The notes: generated from the sequence alone by a model not told the origin. 64,000 nucleotides of DNA from Methanomicrobiaceae archaeon (GCA_016926855.1 JAFGNT010000018.1:213990-277989); one strand, 5' to 3'. Shown: positions 50,291 to 60,012, counted from the first letter of the stretch. Numbers and translations: made by a program.

Positions 50291-51007
50291 ATGTTGGAGG
50301 GAGCAATCCCGATGCCCCTGATCTCGATCATCACGCCGGTCCTGAATGAAGAGGCAGTCATCGGGCCGTTTCTTGACAATCTTGCCCACATGCAGGGAGA
50401 TTTCGAACTGATCGTCGCAGACGGCGGGAGTTCGGACGGGACGGTTGCGGCAATCGAGCAGTGCCGCCCGGAATTCCCGGCACCCCTGACACTCCTCACG
50501 GCTCCGACGGGCAGGGGTATCCAGATGAATGCAGGAGCGGCAGTCGCCCGCGGGGATATCCTCCTTTTTTTGCATGTCGACTGCACGATACCGGATGATG
50601 CCCTGTTCGTCATAAAAAAGACGTGCGAAACGGATGGCGTTGTGGGCGGTGCGTTTCGGCAGTCGTTTCCGGACCCTGATCTCTTCTTTGTCCTATCGAG
50701 CGGGATTGTTAATCTGCTCGCGAAATATACGGGAATTTTCTTCGGAGATTTCGGGATATTTATTAAAAAAGAGTTTTTTTCACAGTCCGGCGGTTATGAG
50801 CCGATTCATTACATGGAGGATGTGGAATTCTGCCGGTCAGCACAGCGGCACGGGCGTCTGGTGCAGGTCGACCGGGTTATTCTGAGCTCACCGCGCCGGT
50901 TTTTGAAGGTGGGGAGGGTGAGGCTGGTTGTAGTTTATGCACTTGCGTGTGTGTTGAACGGATTTGGGATTCGGCCGGTTTTTTTGAGGAGAATCATCTC
51001 AGACTAA
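50291..51007 (+). CDS. Family 2 glycosyltransferase (TIGR04283-like, rSAM/selenodomain-associated transferase 2 type)
   Basis: PLISIITPVLNEEAVIGPFLDNL; VADGGSSDGTVAAIEQ; GRGIQMNAGAAVARGDILLFLHVDC; alternative start 50312. Confidence 0.85.
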   Translation: MLEGAIPMPLISIITPVLNEEAVIGPFLDNLAHMQGDFELIVADGGSSDGTVAAIEQCRPEFPAPLTLLTAPTGRGIQMNAGAAVARGDILLFLHVDCTIPDDALFVIKKTCETDGVVGGAFRQSFPDPDLFFVLSSGIVNLLAKYTGIFFGDFGIFIKKEFFSQSGGYEPIHYMEDVEFCRSAQRHGRLVQVDRVILSSPRRFLKVGRVRLVVVYALACVLNGFGIRPVFLRRIISD

Positions 51008-51175
51008 AAAATCCGAAAGATTTCAGAAACCGATAATCTCCTTTGAGATCAGGATCGTTTCATTAGACTCTGTAAAAGAGAGGCGTGTTTGAGGATCGGG
51101 TGCGGCAGAGGTATTGATCAGTGATTATATTTATCATTCCTATGCACATTCCCTTATTATTCTGAGGAGAATATG

Positions 51176-51913
51176 ATGAACTGCTCCCAAAAATTTTTCA
51201 CGATCCTGTTCATTGCGGCCGCATCCATAGTACTGCTCTGCGGGGCAGCCAATGCCGTTTGTCCCTGCATGATTCCGGATGAGGCACCAGCCTCAGGATC
51301 CCTGCCCTGTGACGCGGAACAGATACCCCGTGGCTATGCCACGGAACAACAGCCAAAGTATTCCTTCCAATCGCCTTCCGTTTCTCCGACGGCTGATCCG
51401 GATTATGTCGACAACACCCCCCCGTCAATAACAATCCGTAAACAGCAGGAGACCTGGGCCCCCGGCGACCGGGTGGAGTACAGGGTAACGGCATCTGACG
51501 AGAGCGGGATTTCATATATAGAATTATGGGCAAACGGCGGCCGGCTCAGGGTATGTTTTGCCGATACCTGCGATTACGTCACCCCCCCGTTGACGTACGA
51601 GATAGAATTCGGCGTGATTGCGGCTGACCGGCACGGGAATCTCTGCCGGGAGGGAAACGTCCCCCCCGATGCAAGAGGTTTTTTCGAGTCCTCAGATGAA
51701 CAGACCGGGGGGGACGTGTGCACAACCTGCACAGCGGCGTCTACTCCGCAAAAAACGGACGACTGGCGTGAAAGTCTTTTCCTGCCCTGCCGCATCCTTT
51801 CCACGTATAAAATCGCCCTCGGGGCCACCATTCACTGGGAGGCATTTCCTGATGCCGCACCGGAGAGCGAGTGCACCACCTGCAACAGTATCCAATACCT
51901 AAAGGGGGCCTGA
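51176..51913 (+). CDS. Secreted protein, divergent paralog of the N-terminal region of the 43.5 kb protease
   Basis: Signal peptide; CPCMIPDEAPASGSLPCDAEQIPRGYATEQQPKYSF vs protease module; GDRVEYRVTASDESGISYIELWANGGRLRVCFADTCDYVTPPLTYEIEFGVIAADRHGNLCREGNVPPD vs GDRVRYIVTAADPDATRVIDIWMDGRHVTTCHDAACEYISPPVASDPFFGAVAADRSGVLHAEGSVPPD. Confidence 0.82.
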   Translation: MNCSQKFFTILFIAAASIVLLCGAANAVCPCMIPDEAPASGSLPCDAEQIPRGYATEQQPKYSFQSPSVSPTADPDYVDNTPPSITIRKQQETWAPGDRVEYRVTASDESGISYIELWANGGRLRVCFADTCDYVTPPLTYEIEFGVIAADRHGNLCREGNVPPDARGFFESSDEQTGGDVCTTCTAASTPQKTDDWRESLFLPCRILSTYKIALGATIHWEAFPDAAPESECTTCNSIQYLKGA

Positions 51914-51917
51914 TTCC

Positions 51918-52388
51918 CTACATTCCCTGCAGCCAGCCAATCACTTCCCCGATGTCGGGCACCGAATGAACGGGATAGATCTTCACCCGGGCAACCTTTC
52001 CGTCTTCGCCGATGAGGATATTCGCCCTTTCGGAAAAGCCGTTCGCTGCCCGGAAGATGCCGTACTGCCGGGCAACCTCGCCATGAGGCCAGAAATCACA
52101 CAGGAGCGGGGTCCGGGTGATTCGAAGCGTTTCTGCCCATGCCCGTTTGCAGGGAAGGGAATCAACGCTGATGCCAAAAGCGACGGCATTCGCCGATTCG
52201 AAAGTCTCCCGGTTATCTTCGAGCGATGTCACCTGGGCGGCGCAGTAATCCGTCCATGCAAGGGGGTGAAATGAAAGGAGCACCCGTTTGCCTGCATATT
52301 CATAGAGATCAACGGTTTTATCCCGCTGATCCTTGAGTGAGAAATTCTTTGCCGGATCCCCCGGACGAATGAGCCGTGCCTGTTTCAT
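51918..52388 (-). CDS. Peroxiredoxin (AhpC/TSA-like)
   Basis: PGDPAKNFSLKDQRDKTVDLYEYAGKRVLLSFHPLAWTDYCAAQVTSLEDN. Confidence 0.88.
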   Translation of the reverse strand: MKQARLIRPGDPAKNFSLKDQRDKTVDLYEYAGKRVLLSFHPLAWTDYCAAQVTSLEDNRETFESANAVAFGISVDSLPCKRAWAETLRITRTPLLCDFWPHGEVARQYGIFRAANGFSERANILIGEDGKVARVKIYPVHSVPDIGEVIGWLQGM

Positions 52389-52559
52389 GATATCACCTTT
52401 CTGTTCACTACTCCATGCTTCTATTTCAGTCCTGTGGCAGGGCACTCCGGCATCGCCGGGATCACCGGCGGTGTGGAGGCGGCGGCCGGATCTCACCTTT
52501 CCGGTGACACAAGGATTGAAGAGGCCGGAGGATGATACCTCCGTGATACGAATCCTGTC

Positions 52560-54227
52560 ATGAACCCGATGCCCGCACTCCTTCTCGCTGATGGCGATCA
52601 CCATTCTCTTTCTGCAGTGGAGACGTTTCTGCACTCTCTACGGGAGGTTGCCTCCACCTCTGTCAGTTCAGGACAGGATGCCCTTGATGAGCTCAGAACA
52701 CACCAGTATGACCTGATTATTACAGGATCACAGCTTACGGATATGAACGCCATCCGGTTCCTCGGCCAGATCCGGGATCATGGCATCGAGACACCGGCAC
52801 TGCTTCTGGATGACAGGAAGGATCCTGCCCTGCCGGGAAAGGCCCTGGCCTCCGGTGCACAGTCCGTGGTTACCGTACACAGAGACGGCAAGCACCTGAA
52901 TCAGGATTTTTTCTCCGGATGCCTCGCCCTCATAGAGCGACACCGGACTTTAGAGCGCCTCAGGATAGATAACCGGATCATGCAGGCGGTTATAGCCTCA
53001 TCGCCGATCCCGACGTGTGTGGTGCGAAATCGTCGGATCGTCTGGATCAATGAGATTATGGCCAAAACGCTCGGGTACGACGAGCATGAACTGATTAATG
53101 CGGATCCCCTGATGCTGCTTCCGGAGAGCGGAGAAAATCCGCGTATCGACGAGCTTATCGCGGGAGTCAGTGATGAGACGGGATGGAACACCGCAGCTAC
53201 AGCAATTAAAAAGAAAGACGGCTCGGTGTTCGACGCCCTCCTCCGTTCCCGCTCCATCGACCCGGAACATCCGTCTCTGGGCACGATCGTGACCGGTCAG
53301 GACATCTCCGAATATTCCCGCATGAAGGATCTCTTACGAAAAAGCGAACTGCGCTGTTACGATCTTGTCAACAATGCAAAAAGCATCGTTCTCCGGATTG
53401 ATCCGCACGGGAAGCTCAGGTTCATCAACCGGTTTGGGGAGACATTTTTCGGGTACGCACCGGATGAACTTACCGGTAAGGCAGTTGTAGGAAGCATTCT
53501 TCCCAAAAAATCCCGAAGCGGAAGGGATCTGGATTCGATGCTTTTGCAGGTGATGGAAAATCCCGAGCAGTACGAATTCAATGTCAATGAAAACATGAAA
53601 AAGAGCGGTGAAAGGGTCTGGATAGCATGGAGCAATCACGCAATCCGCGATGAGCATGGCGATCTGGTGGAGATGCTGTCAATCGGCAATGATATTACTG
53701 ACCGGGAAAGTGATCCGGATGATCCTCTCTCAACCGTCGCGTGGATGAGTACTATCATCGAGGATACCGATATCTCCTATGATATCTTCGAGGCGGTATA
53801 TTCAATCGCCGCTGAGATCTCGCGGGACGGGCGTGAAGGCAGGGTGATCGGCACAGCATTCCTGATCGGTGATGCAGATCAGGTGCTCGCCCATTCCGTC
53901 CAGCTGATCCTGAACCCGTTCGAAGGCCATGATCCGGCCACACGGGCCGTTTCACGGTCGGATATCCGCGAAACCATCAAGGAGTTAGCCCAGCTCGACG
54001 GGGCGTTTGTCATCAGGGGCAACGGTCTCGTCGAGGCAGCGGCACGCTATATCTCGGTTGATGCCCATGATATTGCCATCCCGAAAGGATTCGGTACCCG
54101 CCATGCATCCATTGCGGCGATTACGGAAATCACTCGTGCTGTCGGAATTGTTGTTTCACAGAGCGGCGGCAGGATCTCGATTTTCCGCCACGGCAGGATT
54201 GTGCGGATCATTCCCATCGAAAAATGA
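52560..54227 (+). CDS. Pseudo-receiver-PAS-PAS-diadenylate cyclase (DacZ/DisA_N-like) fusion
   Basis: C-terminus GREGRVIGTAFLIGDADQVLAHSVQLILNPFEGHD...ETIKELAQLDGAFVIRGNGLVEAAARYI...IPKGFGTRHASIAAITEITRAVGIVVSQSGGRISIFRHGRIV matches archaeal DacZ layout with DGA and GTRH motifs. Confidence 0.85.
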   Translation: MNPMPALLLADGDHHSLSAVETFLHSLREVASTSVSSGQDALDELRTHQYDLIITGSQLTDMNAIRFLGQIRDHGIETPALLLDDRKDPALPGKALASGAQSVVTVHRDGKHLNQDFFSGCLALIERHRTLERLRIDNRIMQAVIASSPIPTCVVRNRRIVWINEIMAKTLGYDEHELINADPLMLLPESGENPRIDELIAGVSDETGWNTAATAIKKKDGSVFDALLRSRSIDPEHPSLGTIVTGQDISEYSRMKDLLRKSELRCYDLVNNAKSIVLRIDPHGKLRFINRFGETFFGYAPDELTGKAVVGSILPKKSRSGRDLDSMLLQVMENPEQYEFNVNENMKKSGERVWIAWSNHAIRDEHGDLVEMLSIGNDITDRESDPDDPLSTVAWMSTIIEDTDISYDIFEAVYSIAAEISRDGREGRVIGTAFLIGDADQVLAHSVQLILNPFEGHDPATRAVSRSDIRETIKELAQLDGAFVIRGNGLVEAAARYISVDAHDIAIPKGFGTRHASIAAITEITRAVGIVVSQSGGRISIFRHGRIVRIIPIEK

Positions 54228-54299
54228 AAGGATGTCCAAGGGAGTAACCCCGGGAGCACTTTCCAAAGGTCTGCGTCAACCGGTTCCGGATGATTATAG

Positions 54300-57200
54300 T
54301 CACCCGGTTTCTTTTTCCTGCTCGTCGCAGAGCGGCGTGTAATCACAGAAGCGGCAGGCCGAATACGACGGAGTTGCCGGAAACTCACCCGCACAGATGG
54401 CGCCGATCATCCCGGCGAGCTTGTGCCTAAAAAGCTCAATGCTCTCGTCGTCCGGGAAGTAATCCACACATTTATTGTCATTTAAAAAGAGGAACGAAGC
54501 CCGGCGGGGCAGTTTACCGTACCGGTCCCGGACGGCAAGGCAGTAGAGATTGAGCTGGATGTTCTCTTTCACGGAATTGCGGGTGAGAGAGCCCGGCTTC
54601 GATCCGGTTTTGAAGTCGATGACAACCATATCGCCGTCAGGTGTCCGTTCGATACGATCGATATAGCCCTTCATGGTGCGGCCTTCACAGGCAAACAGGA
54701 ATTTTTCCTCGATGCCTGCAAGGGAATTGCCGTTCATGAGGTGCCAGCCAAGAAAAGTATCAAGGAGAATTTCCGCCTTTGCGCGGTCTTCCGCCTCGTG
54801 CTTCCGGGACTGGTAGCCTTTCGGTGACCAGAACCGATCGAGCATCTCACGGGCACGCTCCCGGGTGGGTGCGATCCCTTTCATCTCATCAGCGGAGAGT
54901 TTTTCGATGACCGTGTGCACGACCGATCCCAGTCCGAAGTAGGACTTCGGCTCTGTGGGGATGAACAGCACGTGCCTGAACCTGTACTGCAGGGGGCAGG
55001 TCTCGTAGGTCTGCAGGGCCGATGCGGAGAAACCGTGGTCCGGGCCGATCCCGCACGCATTCCCTCCTGCAGGGGGAGGAGTGAACGGTGCCTCCGGGAC
55101 GGAAAGGAACACGTTCCTGTCAAATGCAGAAATATCCTCCCCTTCTTCCAGCAGCCGTATCTTTTCAAGGTCCATCATCCGTTGCAGGGCGGTGCCGAGC
55201 CGCATGTCGACAACAGCCCGGATGGCCTGGGTCTGCAGGGCATGTTTTGCGACTTCCAGTTCATTTTTTGCCCGAAGGGGGATTTCCTGCGTCTCTGCCG
55301 GCACGTCGATGACCGTGATGAGCGGGTTCTGTGTATACTCCAGTTCCTCTAAAAAGACCGAGGGTTTGGATTCGCGCTTGTTGTCACCGTATATCTTTGC
55401 CCGGGTGAAATAGAGACGCTCCTCTGCACGGGTCATGCCCACATAGCAGAGCCGGCGCTCTTCCTGCAGGTGGAGGGTTTTCTCGTCCACCTCCGAAACC
55501 AGCCCGCGGGTGAGATCCCGGGGGACAAAGAACGGCTTTTCCTGGTACCGGAGGGGAAATTTCCGTTCCGAAAGATCCGCCAGAAAGACGACGGGAAATT
55601 CCTTGCCCTTGCTCTTATGCAGGGTCAGGATCTGCACCGCATCGGTATCGGCTGGTTCGGACACATCCACGTCCATATCAGAGAGCAACGATAGGTACTC
55701 CAGAAAGTCATCCACACTGGCATCCTTCGTAATCGACTCGTAATCCCCGGAAAGTGTATAGAACCTGTTGAGCACCTGCCGGTGCCTGCCGTCGTCGTCA
55801 CCGAGCGCTTCCCGGTACAGGGCACCCGTCCGCATCATCACCTCGTAGACGAGCCCTGAGAGCGTTTCCCTGTCCTTTTTTTCGATGAGCCGACCGACAG
55901 ACTGAGCAAGCTCCCGGACAACGGGCTGGTATTCCGGAGCCACCTCGTCTGCTGTCTGCATGGCCTCAAAGACGCCGTCGGAATGACCGACACCCCACGC
56001 CGCCTCCCGGGCAGTGGCATTGATGGTCTGTACGACTGCCTCCGGAACACCGCCCGCCTTCATGATCCTGTTTAAGGAGATGCCGGCTGCAAGGGGATTT
56101 GTAACAGCCCTGAGCCATGCCATCATATCCCGCACCTCAGGCATGGAGAAGAAGGCAATCTCACCGGAAAATTCACAGGGGATGCCGTGGCTCTTCAGCA
56201 ACTGAGAGAACTTCACCCCTTCGGCACGCCGCCTGCAGAGAATGGCGAAATCGCGATACCGGAACTGCCGCTTGTGCCCCTCCTCCCGGTCAAATACTTC
56301 CGTTTCCAGAAGGCGCCGGATCTCCTGAAGGACATAATGAGCCTCGGCATCTTCATTCTCGCACTCGGCGACGATGATCGTCTCGCCCACAGGATTCGCG
56401 GTTGCGAGCGCTTTTTCCTCCCGTCCGGGAACATGCGCCATCAGCTGCAATGCGGCCGCCAGGATGGTTCCGGAATTCCTGTAATTCTCATCGAGGAGCG
56501 TCTCGCAGTGATCCGGATAGGACTGGCTGAAATCGTCGAAATTCCCGAAATACGCGCCGCGAAAGCGGTATATTGTCTGGTCGTCGTCCCCCACCACACA
56601 GAGCTGATCGCCTGCGAGCTGTTTGATGAGGGCAAGCTGGGCGTAGTTTGTGTCCTGAAACTCATCGACGAGAATATAGCGGTACCGGTGTTTATAGAGA
56701 GCAAGAATGTGCGGTTTTCGCGTAAAGAGATGTACCGTTTCGTGGATCATATCATCGAAGTCAAGGAGCATCGCCGATCGTTTGAAACGCTCATATGCCT
56801 CGTATACACGCAGGAGATCGCGGAGCCTGCCAAAAAAGAGGCGTTCTTCCCTGTCACAATCCTCATCTCTGCGGCATTCCTTTTCGCGAAGATAGGCACC
56901 CAGCTCCGCGGGCGTGATCAGCTCATCCCGGAGGCGGGATATCCCGTCGATAACCGACTCGATAATCCGGGGTGCATTGTTACCCACCTCGATGTTCTCA
57001 AACCCGAATGTGTCGATGTTTTGCAGGCCCCAGACCAGCTGGTTCGTCCTGTTGATAATGCCGGAGGAGAAGCTGATCCCGGAATCGAGCACGTTGTCCT
57101 CAAGCACCTGACGGCAGAAGGAGTGGAACGTATGGACGGCAATCTCACTGCCCCCCGTTCCGAGCGATTTTTCGAGACGCTCCGCCATTTCCCGGGCGGC

Positions 57201-57398
57201 CTTGTTGGAGAAGGTAAGAGCCAGAATTTCTTCCGGGGCTGCACCCTGTTCGATGAGGTGGACGATCTTTTCCGTGATAACCCGTGTCTTGCCCGATCCC
57301 GGTCCGGCAAGAATGCACTGGATGCCCGTGGTGGTGACCGCTTCCTGCTGTCTGGAATTGAGCTGCATAACGACTCCCGGCTGGCTTTGAGTACTCAT
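54300..57398 (-). CDS. SF1 UvrD-like helicase fused to C-terminal PD-(D/E)XK nuclease (AddB/Cas4-like Fe-S type)
   Basis: LAGPGSGKTRVITEKI; VVGDDDQTIYRFRGA; VQILTLHKSKGKEFPVVFL; MVVIDFKTG; C-terminal CRFCDYTPLC with upstream ETCPLQYRF. Confidence 0.9.
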   Translation of the reverse strand: MSTQSQPGVVMQLNSRQQEAVTTTGIQCILAGPGSGKTRVITEKIVHLIEQGAAPEEILALTFSNKAAREMAERLEKSLGTGGSEIAVHTFHSFCRQVLEDNVLDSGISFSSGIINRTNQLVWGLQNIDTFGFENIEVGNNAPRIIESVIDGISRLRDELITPAELGAYLREKECRRDEDCDREERLFFGRLRDLLRVYEAYERFKRSAMLLDFDDMIHETVHLFTRKPHILALYKHRYRYILVDEFQDTNYAQLALIKQLAGDQLCVVGDDDQTIYRFRGAYFGNFDDFSQSYPDHCETLLDENYRNSGTILAAALQLMAHVPGREEKALATANPVGETIIVAECENEDAEAHYVLQEIRRLLETEVFDREEGHKRQFRYRDFAILCRRRAEGVKFSQLLKSHGIPCEFSGEIAFFSMPEVRDMMAWLRAVTNPLAAGISLNRIMKAGGVPEAVVQTINATAREAAWGVGHSDGVFEAMQTADEVAPEYQPVVRELAQSVGRLIEKKDRETLSGLVYEVMMRTGALYREALGDDDGRHRQVLNRFYTLSGDYESITKDASVDDFLEYLSLLSDMDVDVSEPADTDAVQILTLHKSKGKEFPVVFLADLSERKFPLRYQEKPFFVPRDLTRGLVSEVDEKTLHLQEERRLCYVGMTRAEERLYFTRAKIYGDNKRESKPSVFLEELEYTQNPLITVIDVPAETQEIPLRAKNELEVAKHALQTQAIRAVVDMRLGTALQRMMDLEKIRLLEEGEDISAFDRNVFLSVPEAPFTPPPAGGNACGIGPDHGFSASALQTYETCPLQYRFRHVLFIPTEPKSYFGLGSVVHTVIEKLSADEMKGIAPTRERAREMLDRFWSPKGYQSRKHEAEDRAKAEILLDTFLGWHLMNGNSLAGIEEKFLFACEGRTMKGYIDRIERTPDGDMVVIDFKTGSKPGSLTRNSVKENIQLNLYCLAVRDRYGKLPRRASFLFLNDNKCVDYFPDDESIELFRHKLAGMIGAICAGEFPATPSYSACRFCDYTPLCDEQEKETG

Positions 57399-57567
57399 GA
57401 GTACTTCAGACAGGAAATATCTAAGAGTATGGATTTCATCACCCGGGAATTTCTCACGTCACTCTCGTCTCCGAATCACACGGGGACCCTCCCTGCATTC
57501 ACACGTCTGCCCTGCCGCCGATCACTTTATCAGGACGCATGGGTAAGTGAGCAGACGGTGACTGTCT

Positions 57568-57999
57568 ATGAAACTCGAAGAGAAGATCCTGCAGGTAATG
57601 GGAGGGGTTCACGTGGCCGCCGTGGCCACGGTCGATGAAGGCATGCCGGCGGTGCGGTTCATGTCGCTCGAAGGCTACGACGATATGAGGCTCGTCGGTG
57701 CGACCATGAAAAGCTCGCGAAAAGTCGGCCAGATCCGGGAAAATCCGAATGTCGCCCTCTCCATCTGGTCGTGCGGAGAATATACGGACCCCTACGTGGT
57801 CATCCGTGCGACAGCGGCGGTGCAGGACGATCCGGCGACGAAGAAGAAGTACTGGAATCCGATGAAAGAGGCGTACTTCCAGACGCCGGACAACCCGGAG
57901 TATGTGGTCGTGACGTTCACACCGAAAACGATCGAGTATACGGATATGAACGGCATGGAAGTCTGGGAAAGAAAACCGGCAATACCTGTCGCCCGGTGA
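57568..57999 (+). CDS. Pyridoxamine 5'-phosphate oxidase-fold protein
   Basis: VHVAAVATVDEGMPAVRFMSLEGYDDMRLVGATMKSSRKVGQIRENPNVALSIW. Confidence 0.85.
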   Translation: MKLEEKILQVMGGVHVAAVATVDEGMPAVRFMSLEGYDDMRLVGATMKSSRKVGQIRENPNVALSIWSCGEYTDPYVVIRATAAVQDDPATKKKYWNPMKEAYFQTPDNPEYVVVTFTPKTIEYTDMNGMEVWERKPAIPVAR

Positions 58000-58090
58000 T
58001 GCGTAGTCCTGAGACAGGCTTTTTTTGGATGCGGATTCCCTCACGCGGTAAAAAGGGAGACCGGGGGATATCCGGTTTTTCCGGATATCC

Positions 58091-59659
58091 TTATCCCGTG
58101 TCGTATCGCGGCAGGCAGAATGCACACCCGTTGTACCCGTCAGCAATGGCATCCTCAAGAGTGCAGTAATAGACGCGGTTTCGGAGAGCAATCCGGTGGG
58201 CCCATTCGCATTCCCGCACGTGGACCTCTCCGGTGTTTTCGTTCGCGATATACGGCGCATAGGTATCCGCTCCCGAGGTTGAGATATTCAGGGATACGAG
58301 TGCCTCCGTCTCATTGATTTCCAGTGTTTCACCGGCAACGGAAACCGATACCGAGGTGCCGGGAAGCGTCTGTTCGATCATCGCCGGGAAGAGCACGATC
58401 GGGGGCATCTCAGAAACGATGCTGTTTACGGCCCAGTCCACGATGTAGTCGAGGATGAATTCCGGTACATCCCAGGGAAGTGGGATGTCGATATCAAGGG
58501 CCGTGAGATCGACCATGAGCCGGCGGGACGGATCAAGGGTGACAACGCCCTCGGCATTATCGATCACGACGGTGATCCCGTTGGCCTCCAGATCAAAGAG
58601 CTTCACGGTGCTCGTGGTCTGGTCAACCTCCCAGAGCCCCCAGAAGAGTTCGGTGGTGGTGGTGATCTGCATATAGACTTCCGCCCATATATCGAGCGTT
58701 ACCGACCCGGAAAGCCGGACGGTGTTGCCCGGAAGCAGATCGAAGGTGAACTTGGAGAAACCGATTGCGGCGCCGGCGTCGATCCAGATTCGATCCAGGT
58801 CGACATCCGTGTCTACCAGACCGAGGGTCAGCACCGCGGTACCCCAGTCAAGGAGAGAATCTATAAAATCGACGAAATCAGGCGGATCATAATCATAGGA
58901 GCCCATGACGGTGACAGTCTTGGGATGCGTGGTGTGCGCCCACCAGAAATCATAGACGCGATGCATGGCAGCCTCGTTCACCCCGATGGCGATGTGATTT
59001 CCTTTGGTAAAGTCGGTCACGGACGCCGCACTCCCCCCGGTATATCCCAGCAGGTTCACCGCTCCGCTCGTGACGGAGGGCGGAAATACCCGGGTCGCAC
59101 CGAGGCTGATGGGCAGTTTATATGCCTCCCCCGCCGGCATGAAGGGGAGATCCGCCGAGAAAATGACGGGCGAGAGCTCGATCGTGGTGACCTCCCCGGT
59201 GAGGAAGGCCTCCATGCCAATGGCCAGGATCTGGTTCAGTTTTTCAAGCACGGGGGCGGGCAGGTGGTACTGGTTGTCCAGTTCCACGTCCTCGACGGCT
59301 GCCATCGCGCATTCCACCCTGAACTGGCGCGTTGCCTGATCAAATGCCGGTATGGCGGCTATCCGGAACTGGGCTTCGAGATCAAACGTAATCGCCCCGA
59401 GCACGGTGAAAATGGTCTCCCCGCGAACCGTTATCTGCAGTTCTCCGGCATCCGTGACCTCAAAGGACGGTTCTTTCGCAAGGGAGACCCGGTACCCGAT
59501 CTCCATGAATTCTTCGAGATCCGGAGGGACATCGGGGACGGGAAGGGTATATACCCCCTCGAACACGGGGAATTTCCCGAGGCAGTAGGCGACTTTTAGA
59601 AATGTGTTGAGAAGGTCCTCGTGAAGTTCCACGACGACATCATAGCCGCCGGTGTTCAT
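58091..59659 (-). CDS. 522-aa uncharacterised protein: possible TULIP/BPI-like lipid-binding fold plus C-terminal Cys-rich Ada-like metal-binding domain
   Basis: N-terminus YDVVVELHEDLLNTFLKVAYCLGKFP lacks a signal peptide; amphipathic beta-rich body; C-terminus GEVHVRECEWAHRIALRNRVYYCTLEDAIADGYNGCAFCLPRY. Confidence 0.6.
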   Translation of the reverse strand: MNTGGYDVVVELHEDLLNTFLKVAYCLGKFPVFEGVYTLPVPDVPPDLEEFMEIGYRVSLAKEPSFEVTDAGELQITVRGETIFTVLGAITFDLEAQFRIAAIPAFDQATRQFRVECAMAAVEDVELDNQYHLPAPVLEKLNQILAIGMEAFLTGEVTTIELSPVIFSADLPFMPAGEAYKLPISLGATRVFPPSVTSGAVNLLGYTGGSAASVTDFTKGNHIAIGVNEAAMHRVYDFWWAHTTHPKTVTVMGSYDYDPPDFVDFIDSLLDWGTAVLTLGLVDTDVDLDRIWIDAGAAIGFSKFTFDLLPGNTVRLSGSVTLDIWAEVYMQITTTTELFWGLWEVDQTTSTVKLFDLEANGITVVIDNAEGVVTLDPSRRLMVDLTALDIDIPLPWDVPEFILDYIVDWAVNSIVSEMPPIVLFPAMIEQTLPGTSVSVSVAGETLEINETEALVSLNISTSGADTYAPYIANENTGEVHVRECEWAHRIALRNRVYYCTLEDAIADGYNGCAFCLPRYDTG

Positions 59660-60012
59660 GGCTCTCCCTCACGGGGTATTGTGGTAATTGCACCGGTTTC
59701 CCGGTCGATGGTCACCCTGACCTTCACCGGCTGTCCATCCCGGATCATGCGGTAATAGGGCTTTCTGCTGTTCGGGATTCCGTCCATAACCGAGCGGGTG
59801 TCGGCTGTGATCCGGGCGTGCCACTGGTCGCTGACCTTCCGCAGGAAGGCGTCGTCGATGACAATACCCTCTTCCTCAAGCGTTCCGAGCAGGTCTTCCT
59901 CCAGCCTTCGTTTCAGGTCCGGGCTCGCTTTCAGGCGGGCCCTGATGTCTTTCACGGGTTCAAATTCAAAACGTTTCAGACGTTCTGCATCAATGCGGAA
60001 TTTCCTATTCAT
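59656..60012 (-). CDS. Small uncharacterised protein translationally coupled to the 522-aa gene
   Basis: 118 aa from ATG 60012; stop overlaps the next start (59656-59659). Confidence 0.7.
   Translation of the reverse strand: MNRKFRIDAERLKRFEFEPVKDIRARLKASPDLKRRLEEDLLGTLEEEGIVIDDAFLRKVSDQWHARITADTRSVMDGIPNSRKPYYRMIRDGQPVKVRVTIDRETGAITTIPREGEP

Noticed and set aside
56187-57638. 483-aa ORF antisense to the SF1 helicase
   Set aside because: Shadow ORF; helicase motifs are on the minus strand
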